Origin: Ophiura sarsii
Taxonomy: Eukaryota; Echinodermata; Ophiuroidea; Amphilepidida; Ophiuridae
NCBI GenBank assembly: GCA_035610835.1
Contig: CM069442.1
Span: 32,255,798-32,319,797 of the forward strand
DNA: 64,000 bases
Direction: 5' to 3'
Position 1 is the first letter of the stretch. Every line of letters begins with the position of its first letter. The position numbers and the translations under genes were made by a program. Under the pieces are notes generated by a model. It did not search any database, was not told where the DNA came from, and saw only the letters and a program-made list of their open reading frames with translations. Shown here piece after piece: positions 56,491 through 64,000 of the stretch.

Positions 56491-57165
56491 GAGTATTCGA
56501 TGAAGGAAGGTGAAGAGAGAAGACAGCTTGGGAATTTGGACGAAGAAAAAGATCTAGGCGTCCTTTTTGACAAATAACTGTCCTCTACTAAGCACGTCGG
56601 TGCTGTCGTCAACATGGCCAATCGTGTAGTGTGACAAAGAGAACTGTCAATCCTATGGACATCGACATGTTCAAGATTATCTACAAGACCATGATTAGAC
56701 CTCATTTGGAATGTGCAAACTGTGTTTGGAGTCCATACATACCTGAAAGGAGACATCAACAAATTAGAGAAAGTTCAGCGTAGAGCCACGAAAATAATGC
56801 CAAGTATACGAAAGCTCCCATGTGCTACAAGAATGAGGATGTTAAAACTCCCAACTCTGGCCTACAGACGACTACGTGGTCATGGTCACATGTGGTGACT
56901 TAATTCAAGTTTACCGGATAATGCACGGTTTCACTGCTGTTCAACCAGATAGGTTCTTCGACATGGAAGCAAGAGTTGAAGGATTGAGAGGATAAAGCCT
57001 AAAGATACAAAAGAATCGCATAAAGGAAACGATCCGACAGAATTGCTTCTCTCAGCGAATAATGAACTTGTGGAATCGACTTCCAGGCCATATTGTCAAG
57101 TCAAGACAACAAGCTGTGTTAAGTCTGCAATTGATGTGGCCTTCCTGACAAACACATCAACAGTT
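56491..57165 (+). pseudogene. CR1/Jockey-type LINE ORF2 C-terminal fragment
   Basis: Across two or more frame changes the translation gives DEEKDLGVLFD, KHVGAVVNMANRVV, MDIDMFKIIYKTMIRPHLE, CVWSPY, then LEKVQRRATKI and LPTLAYRRLRG. Later blocks include FFDMEARVEGLRG and LWNRLPGHIVK. This is the standard C-terminal domain after the RT of CR1/Jockey-clade elements. It is broken by stops and lies between the D4 5' and 3' blocks, where a TPR gene is expected. Confidence 0.85.
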
Positions 57166-57174
57166 TACGAATAG

Positions 57175-57545
57175 GCCTACAAATTGAGAAAAAAAATCAA
57201 ATTCTGAGGGGGCACATCCCCCCTCAGACTCCCCCTGTTCGAGCTTTTAAACCATCTATACTTATATCAAGAATATATCAGTATATGCTCAACTTCTTTC
57301 TTGCATTGATAAAAAATATTTAGTGGAAATGAAGAGGTGGCTTTTTGATAACATTTTGGTCAAAAGTATACACCAGATCGCACCAAATGAGTTCGAAAAT
57401 TGAAAAAAATCTACTTCTCAGGGGGGCACACCCCCCCCCCCCCCCCCCCCCCCATCCCTCAGGCTACGCACCGCTTCGATGGTACCAGCACAATTTCATT
57501 TCTTTGGCCCCTCCCCTACATTTTTGCTGTTTGCTGGATCCGCGC
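57175..57545. repeat. GGATCCGCGCC-type MITE remnant
   Basis: AGGGGGCACATCCCCCCTCAG near 57207 and a poly-C run at 57430-57452, then CTGGATCCGCGCCTG at 57533, resemble the AGTGGCG/GGCGGATCCAGG family at 12930, 37227 and 59619. The ends are not cleanly resolved. Confidence 0.45.
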
Positions 57546-57569
57546 CTGTTATGCACCTTAGTTTTGAGG

Positions 57570-59190
57570 TGAAATGGTAGAAAGAGATAGTCAACATATA
57601 TAATACTTGGCGATATTTCGGCTTTATGATATAATTTTATGATTATTGTGGAAATAATGACAATTTAATAAGTAGTAGGTATTTTGTAATTGTGCACCCC
57701 TTGTATTCACATCTAGCAGCGTGGCCAAGTGGATACGGCACTGGACTGGTGTTTCCACGGTGTGTGTTCAACACTCGTCGTACTGGTCACTTTTCTTTTC
57801 TTTTTTTTCTCTTTTTCTCTATAACGTTCTTTTATTAGATAAACATTGGAATTTTGATTTATATTATACAAATGCATTTTTTCATCTAAAAATATGAAAT
57901 TTGAAATAAAACTGCAATAGGAGAAAATGTGTCTTTTTCAAGAAACGCGGCGGGAAGAACTCGTTCAATCCAGTGTTGTCGTTGTGTTTTACCTTCTGAA
58001 AACGCATGGGCGCCATCGTCTGGGATAAACACAACCCCCACCACCCACACACCTCCACAATTGCCATGCAAAATTTATTGAGAGGATACGATCCTTATCG
58101 TAAAAAAGAAAATTAAATTACGATGTTTCGTTGATCGGAAATCTTCCCAAAATAGAAATTCGCATTGGTAAACTACAATCTAAAAGAAAACAGGTAATGA
58201 AATGTCAGCTACATGATAAACACATGACCTTTCATCAGGATTGTTTCCACGGGCTGTTATACGCGTCATGAAAATACTTTCCGTTCATTTGTAGACTCTC
58301 CCTTCGTTCCAACTCCAGCTGATTCCGTCTGTGTGTTCCCAAAATAATCGGCGAGGGCTATCAATGGCAGGGCAAGTCAATGCCTTTATAATGGCTTTAT
58401 AAAAACTATTTAAATCATATTGTTTGTACCACAGGAATCAACGCATGAAGAGGAACCAATCTATACACATCTACACTGACAAGGATAAGATCACCTCGTA
58501 TGTTTTGTCGCTCGGAAGAGAGCCATAACACCATGCATCAAAGCCGCCTTCTTGTATATATCAAATACCTGCGGGAAAGGCAATAATGACATTGAATAAA
58601 GTAGAGATATGCACTTGGCAAATACCGTTTTATCTATGATAAGCGCGCAGTCGAAAATTGCGCTTGCTTTGTACACCATTAGTATTACTGCTTTTTACAC
58701 GTTAACCACGAAAACTATATAAAACATGGGTTTCATGAGACCTGTATCATTTTTACACGTTAAATAATATGGAAATGAGTTTGTAAAGAAAATACTGCTT
58801 AGTTACCGTGTTGTCAATCAATAATTTCTGTGTATTCTAACCGTTGGAATATATAGGACCAGTTGCCCCAACGATGGGGTAACTGGACCGTGCCAAGTAA
58901 AGTTTTTAGTTAGTGGTAATTGGCCTTTTGTTTGGATATTTTTTAACATTGATTATATGTTATATGTAAACAGTTACATGGGTGATATTTTCATAGCAAT
59001 TCCATAACTATTTACACGAGCTTTAAGCTTTTATATCATGAAATATGCTTAACCCATCCTCCTATACTCTTTTTGATTTAAAAAAATATAAGGAATGGGT
59101 TTACTTCATTACAAGGTTATCTAGTGCAGACAAATTGATCGTGAATAGTGACTCCCGGTGATCAAACTTTTAAAACATCATTCTTTAGGA
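57570..59190 (+). repeat. TPR duplicon 3' block, D4 copy
   Basis: Its reverse complement matches 15850-17240 over most of its length, and parts match the D2 and D3 3' blocks. It is the most complete copy in plus orientation. Lying downstream of the orphan D4 5' block, it shows that a whole TPR unit once stood here. Confidence 0.75.
57713..57795 (+). repeat. tRNA-like SINE head
   Basis: AGCGTGGCCAAGTGGATACG (A-box region) and GTGTGTTCAACACTC (B-box region) are spaced as in tRNA-derived SINEs, followed by a T-rich stretch. The D1 counterpart near 17065-17110 has lost about 25 central bases. Confidence 0.55.
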
Positions 59191-59299
59191 AGACTCTACA
59201 ATCATAGAAAAAAATGTGTTCGAACACTCACCCTCGTGTAATTACCATATAGTACGCGTTATTAGAGTCATGTGAGAATAACAGTTTGCATCTGATAGC

Positions 59300-59870
59300 T
59301 TGAAAGTTCCCCTTCAACATACCCCCCCCCCCCCCCCCCACACCCCCACACCCACCAACATAAATCAATGTATAAGGCCACGGGCTGATATTTGGCAAGT
59401 TGGGCGACTCAACATTGATCAGGGGGAAAGGGGGAGGACTTTACATTATGCCTACTTAAAGTGTTTCAAACATTGTAGGTCAAGCTTTAAAACATGACAC
59501 TTAAGATTAATGTGAACTTTGATGCAATAGGGCCAAAATCTCCCTCGGTTTTGACCAATTTTGTTTGTTTGATGCGCTGCATAAAAACCACATTGCCTTC
59601 AATCTGTATTGCTATCAGGCGCGGATCCAGGGGTTGCTGCGGTGGCACCCCATGGTATGAAGAAGAAAAAAAGGGGGAGAAAGAAAAAGGAAAGGGGAAA
59701 AGGAAAGGAGACAAAAAAGGAAAGATAAGAGAAGAAAATGAAATGGAAAAGAAAGGCAATAGTGGGGGCTATAGAACAAGAAAAGGGCCTATTGAAAGTG
59801 AGCGGAAATAGCAGGTGCGGTATAGGGATAGGCATAGGCTTATAGGTCACGTACCCAATATGTTAATGTG
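59300..59870. other. No gene; poly-C and polypurine tracts
   Basis: A C run at 59323-59339 is followed by a GGCGCGGATCCAGGGG end at 59619 and a purine-only strand (A/G) over much of 59659-59760. Charged frames such as EEEKKGEKEK come from the tract and are not genes. Confidence 0.6.
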
Positions 59871-60660
59871 AGGGACGTTAAAAACGTTATACTAGACCTT
59901 TTTAGTGTTAAAAATGCCAATTTTGTGCGCTTTGCACGTATTAGTTTCAATATTCAAGCTTATCAAGAGGGCTTCAGGAACATTTTTCTGGACCATTTTA
60001 GTTCTAAAACACGGGTTTTTTAATGCAAAAACCTCACCAAAAATTATAAATATTATGTGGGGGACATTATTATCATACTGGACCATTAGTGTTAGAAATG
60101 CCATTTTTTTTCCGCGCTTCGCGCGCCTACTAATTTTAATATTGCATTATTTAAGATTAACAAGGCGGCTTCAGGACAGTTTTCCATGACCATTTATTTT
60201 AGATAAACTCAAGAATGTTGCGCGCTCCGCGCACAAGGTTGGCTTGTTTTCCATGACTAATTTAAAAACTCAAAAATGTTGTGCGCTCGGCGCGAATACA
60301 GGTTTTAACATTATTATGACCCTCAAACCACACCAAAAATTTCTAAATATTATGTGGGTGACATTATTATCATACGGGACCATTAGTGTTAGAAATGCAA
60401 TTTTTTTCGCGCTTCGCGCGCGTATGAATTTCAATATTTCATTATTTAACATTAACAAGTTGGCTTCAGGACAGTTTTCCATGACCATTTGAGTTAAAAC
60501 TCAAGAATTTTGCGCGCTCCGCGCGCATATTATATTCTACAGGTTTTAACATTATAATGGCCCTCAAACCATACCAAATATTTTAAATAGTATGTGGGGG
60601 ACGTTAAAAACATCATACTGGAACATTTAAGTGTTAGAAATGCCAAGAAACCTCACTATT
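59870..60660 (+). repeat. Tandem array with GC-rich hairpins
   Basis: About three units near 290 bases repeat the order ATTATGTGGGGGACATTATT, CATACTGGACCATTAGTG, AGAAATGCCA, a GC hairpin such as CGCGCTTCGCGCG, ATTAACAAG and GGCTTCAGGACAGTTTTCC. Hairpins lie near 60111, 60220, 60281, 60408 and 60510, with CTTCG or CTCCG loops. No frame is supported. Confidence 0.75.
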
Positions 60661-60805
60661 TTCATCTGTTACTCCTCATTTATTAAATATACAGGTCAAA
60701 TCATCAAGTCAAACAATAATCAGGTTAAACTATAGCAATAAATATATATAAATAAATAAATAAAAAACCTACCCCCCTCCAGCTAGTTTGGTGCATTCGG
60801 CCATA

Positions 60806-61165
60806 TAGCTTATAATTCGGAAAGAATCATACTATCCCTGCATAACCCTGTTTTAGACTATGTATAATTAACATATGCTATACGATGCCATGAATCCGTG
60901 TAATGAGTAATAAAGTGCTGTAAAAATTGCGCAATAATCTAATTCTAAATTCTAAATCTCTTGCCGAAATAAATGTGGGTGACATGTTTCAACAGTACAA
61001 AGTGTAACTAGATTGCGTCTGATTAAAACATATTTTGATGGATGTGTGAAGTTCATTTTGACAGCTTGTAAATTCATGTAGTAATCCATTTATAAAACAA
61101 GGGCACAAGTGGTATATCTTCAAATGCTATTCAAAATCATGAGAAAGACTTAAAAATCTTAAAGT
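60806..61165 (+). repeat. TREX duplicon 5' flank, copy C
   Basis: AATTCGGAAAGAATCATACT, ATGAATCCGTGTAATGAG, GACATGTTTCAACAGTAC and TGATTAAAACATATT follow the order of copies A and B. Copy C is closer to B than to A. A stray TTGGTGCATTCGGCC just before resembles the end of the CGGCCGAG element. Confidence 0.7.
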
Positions 61166-61720
61166 TATAAGTTCATTCAAATCATTCGGGTTTCTCACCA
61201 TTGAATGCACCTGTGATACAGGGAGTGATGACAACCTGATAAAGGCAAGCTGTCTCATCTCTGCGTCTACCAGCACCATCGATGGAAAACCAAACAGGGC
61301 GCCATATACAGACACCCTGCTCCTGCATGTCAAAGACTTAGGCCCAAAAAAGAAAGGTTGTGTTGCCCTCAGTGACCAACCCTAAAATCATAAAAACTTC
61401 TAGGGTAGCATTTTTGTGTTATTCTTTCTTTTTTCTTTCTTTCTTATATTTAAATTTGATCTTTAAGTGTTAGAATTTCTTGGTTAAAATGAATGAGTAA
61501 ACTTAAATAAATGTTTTTAGACTATTAACACTTATAAACTATTGTCAACAAATTCCGACCGACCCACCCAATTTTTAATTTTTGGCACTTGAGGGCAACG
61601 CAACTTCTTTTTTTTCTTTTGCCTAGAAGAAGGGAAGAGAGGTATTGTAGAGAGAGTGATGTCAGTCTTTAGTCCACTTCTATACATCCACGGATAAAGA
61701 CAACTTTCATTCTCCATATC
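61155..61720 (+). pseudogene. TREX-like pseudogene, copy C
   Basis: The exon 1 counterpart TCAAATCATTCGGGTTTCTC, ACCATTGAATGCACCTG and GATACAGGGAGTGATGACAA is better kept than in copy B. It still encodes Thr-Ile-Glu at ExoI, but ATG has become ATA (TTATAAGTTC for TTATGAGTTC). A foldback MITE replaces the donor. Intron-like sequence with ATTCTCCATATCACTCTCC ends at about 61720, and exon 2 is absent. Confidence 0.75.
61346..61615. mobile_element. Foldback MITE at TREX donor, copy C
   Basis: AAGAAAGGTTGTGTTGCCCT and TTGAGGGCAACGCAACTTC are the inverted ends, the same family and site as 26221-26528. A TTTCTTTCTTTCTT tract lies inside. Confidence 0.75.
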
Positions 61721-61729
61721 ACTCTCCTT

Positions 61730-62210
61730 CATGATTTTGAAGGACTTAGGAATCCTATCGCTCTGTAACTCGGAATATAATTATAATTTATGATCAGAAA
61801 TGTAAATCTGCAAGAAAATCTACTTTAAAAAAAAATCATGAATAGAGGGCATCCCCTATAAAAGATCACATAACATGCCATTAAAGGCATATTATGTGAT
61901 CTTTTCCAGAGAGCGCCCTCCATTCATTATTTTTTTTAGAAATGTAGATTTTCTTGCAGATTTACATTTCTGATCATAAATCATACATACATTCCAAGTT
62001 ACAGAGCGATACGATTCCTAATTACCTCAAAATCATGGTTTTAGAGTGAATTTAGAGTGAAAATATAAACTGTCGGATAATCCGACAGTTTATTTTCACT
62101 CTAAAATCATGATTTTGAAGTAATTAAGAATCGTATCGCCCTGTAACTTGGAATGTATGTACGATTTATGGTCAGAAATGTAAATCTGCAAGAAAATCTT
62201 CTTTCTATTT
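61730..62210. repeat. Three-armed inverted repeat cluster
   Basis: An arm containing AGAAATGTAAATCTGCAAGA and ATCGCTCTGTAACTCGGAAT occurs forward at 61732-61830, inverted at 61925-62036 and forward again at 62100-62205. Between the first two, AAAAGATCACATAA pairs with TTATGTGATCTTTT (61866-61908). Between the last two, AAACTGTCGGATAATCCGACAGTTT is embedded in AGTGAAAATA/TTTTCACT. GAGGGC/GCCCTC marks the inner ends. It is a cluster of foldback MITEs. Confidence 0.8.
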
Positions 62211-62455
62211 TTTTTTCGATGTTGAGGGCGTTCCCTGGAAAGATCACATAATATACCTTTAACGCATCTCATCTTTGCGGCCACTGGTTGCATTTGGCGA
62301 ACACACAATAGATAGTAGTATGTTGCAACCTTCCCACAGGCAGCGCCCTCAATTATGATAAAAACTGAGATTTTTATAATTGTATTACATGTATGAACTT
62401 ACACCTATAAGGATTAAGAAAAATCAGCTCTCTTTGTACAAGAAAACGTCGATTC

Positions 62456-62487
62456 AAAAATGCTGGTCTCGCGGGACCAGCATTTTA
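62456..62487. repeat. Perfect 13-bp-stem hairpin
   Basis: AAAATGCTGGTCT and GGACCAGCATTTT flank CGCG-type loop sequence. Nothing around it suggests a gene. Confidence 0.6.
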
Positions 62488-63196
62488 CGTCCGACAGTAT
62501 CCCCCTGCAGTACGCGTGATACATAACGCGAACCATATTTGCATAGAGGGCGTTTTTAAATAATAGCGATGATATTGTTTTAATCTAGTTTTGCTGTGTT
62601 TTTTGTTAGTAGAAACAACAATAATGGCGATTTTTAATGTTCATCTTGAATTCTGAAGTAAATTTTTAAACATTTAAACTTTTCAACACCACTTAATGTC
62701 TCTTTAACATGACAGATCACCCCAACATGTTCATGATGTTTGTCAACTTATCATCCAAAAACCAGTTTGCATTTTGTTGCATTTTTCATATTGATTTTTT
62801 CCAAAGATATTCGCAGAAAAGGTTTTAATGTAAATTATCATTAGGTAGGTATGGGATTGATTATGGATTTGATGCAGTTAACAACCCATCAATGTATGTG
62901 GGACATCCGTGGTATAGGTCAATGCACTTATTGCGCTTTGGGGCACGTACGACCTATGATGATGGGGCAGGTTCGCCAATAGGGATAGTTATGAATTTGC
63001 ATAATTTCAAATTGTAATTTTTCTATTACAGGATAATTGTAATTATAAAAACAGTTATCAGGAATGGAGTAATATTAGAGGAGAATATTTCAAAATGTGG
63101 TATTTCTTATTACTTTTAAATTCTGAACGAGTATGTTCCGCAAAAGTGCCACACCCCTATATTTTGGACCCCTAAATGTTATTTTAGAATAAAATA
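62488..63196. other. No gene recognised
   Basis: AT-rich with no credible frame or repeat shared inside the window. Confidence 0.4.
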
Positions 63197-63304
63197 AGGG
63201 AGCACATCAAAACTCGACCGCCCGGCAACCGCCGGTCCCGTGGGGTTCCGTGCGGTTGCAGCCGGTTTCTATTGTTCTAGCGGTCGAGTTTTGATGTGCT
63301 CCCT
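63197..63304. mobile_element. Mini TIR element AGGGAGCACATC, 108 bp
   Basis: AGGGAGCACATCAAAACTCG and its complement form 25-base perfect arms ending in ACCGC/GCGGT, with a GC-rich loop. A single related arm (GCGGTCGAGTTTTGATTTGC) lies at 48376-48395. Confidence 0.8.
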
Positions 63305-63664
63305 AACGAAGGGAAGAATAACGAATCTATATGTTATGAATGCCCGTCGTAAAAGCCTATCTCACAATTTGAATCTATATGTATTGGATTTTGTGGTACT
63401 TCGTGTAGCCTAATTTTGAGCGTAGGGCGAACTTGCCCCGCCCTACGGGCGAACCATCCCCTGGCGTCAGGCAAGTTCGCCCTTTCGAGACACTTGTCTT
63501 TATCAGTTACTCTTGCCTTTACATTAAGGCCTATAGTACTGAGATCGTTGTCGTATGTAGCCAAGATATCAATCTTTCACATGATATCAATAGGTCCATT
63601 CAATCTTTAAAATTGGCGTCTCTAGACCTCTTTAAATGAAAATGGGCCGAACTCTACCCGCTCT

Positions 63665-63890
63665 CCCCTAACAAGTAACAAAATGAATGGCAAACTAGAA
63701 TGAATGAATCCCACCGTGAACATACGACATGGTCTTTGTTCATGGGTGGATAATGTTCCTTTTCAAAGGATTTTGTATTTATTTAAACATAATCAAATAT
63801 TATTTTTAAGAAACAAAAGGGAATAACAACAACACATGTTTGCTCATTATGCCCTCATAAAGATACAAAACCGATCAGTTCAATTATTAC
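63665..63890 (-). repeat. Inverted copy of 23.9-24.2 kb repeat
   Basis: The reverse complement matches 23930-24155. The window ends soon after without further landmarks, so the element may extend beyond it. Confidence 0.6.
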
Positions 63891-64000
63891 AACTAAACAT
63901 GTTTATACGCTCTAAAACCGGTGAACTGGCCAAACTCATTATAAACCCTAACCAAATCGCAACTCTTCGGTGTATACAATGTTTCCTTTTACGTACGCAA

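Noticed and set aside
58491..58679. Conserved exon in the TPR duplicon 3' block (frame with DIYKKAALMHGVMAL)
   Set aside because: Other copies keep the DNA but not the reading frame, so coding conservation is not supported.
59494..59850. Lys/Glu-rich frame and its Phe/Pro-rich shadow
   Set aside because: They are translations of a polypurine tract.

Overview
The window looks like nuclear DNA from an animal, most likely a marine invertebrate deuterostome (echinoderm, hemichordate or lancelet). The grounds are: one gene with a GT-AG intron in phase; AT-rich DNA crowded with LINE, Penelope-like, Helitron and TIR-element remains; and a local expansion of TTC22-like TPR genes. The species cannot be fixed from the sequence. 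No bacterial, CRISPR, rRNA or intact tRNA feature was seen.

Genes. (1) A two-exon TREX-like 3'-5' exonuclease gene lies at 2125-4464, with two broken relatives at about 26.05-26.77 kb and 61.15-61.72 kb. (2) Three nearly identical intronless TTC22-like TPR genes lie at 20762-22513 (-), 34555-36291 (+) and 44955-46723 (+, one frameshift). Each has the same TATA box and upstream block. (3) A decayed minus-strand gene at 49133-50655 combines FEN/XPG-like (PIN-fold) nuclease motifs with a cysteine-rich tail. It sits inside a pair of imperfect terminal inverted repeats at least 170 bp long, at 48443 and 51049.

Layout. 0-4.5 kb: TREX-like gene, with a Penelope-like fragment in its intron. 7.5-9.1 kb: LINE fragment split by a hAT-like MITE with a perfect 8-bp target duplication. 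9.2-10.8 kb: G-rich minisatellite ending in a Helitron-like 3' end. 11.9-15.4 kb: MITEs and a 52-bp satellite. 15.8-23.6 kb: TPR duplicon D1 (reversed), with a nested pair of TIR elements in its 3' flank. 25.6-28.5 kb: TREX pseudogene, TTGCGCAA array and LINE RT. 30.7-33.0 kb and 40.8-43.1 kb: two inverted copies of one Helitron, each carrying the same foldback MITE. 33.2-37.8 kb: duplicon D2. 40.6-47.3 kb: duplicon D3, broken by a Helitron, an 8-bp-TSD element and LINE pieces. 47.9-51.1 kb: palindrome array and nuclease element. 52.2-55.8 kb: possible TIR element. 56.2-59.2 kb: duplicon D4, which keeps both flanks but has lost its TPR gene. 59.9-63.3 kb: GC-hairpin array, third TREX copy and foldback elements.

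How the parts relate. The window is chiefly a record of segmental duplication. TPR and TREX-like units were copied in both orientations, and the sister units act as empty-site controls that date and delimit the later insertions. All statements about families come from reading the sequence and general knowledge; no database search was run.
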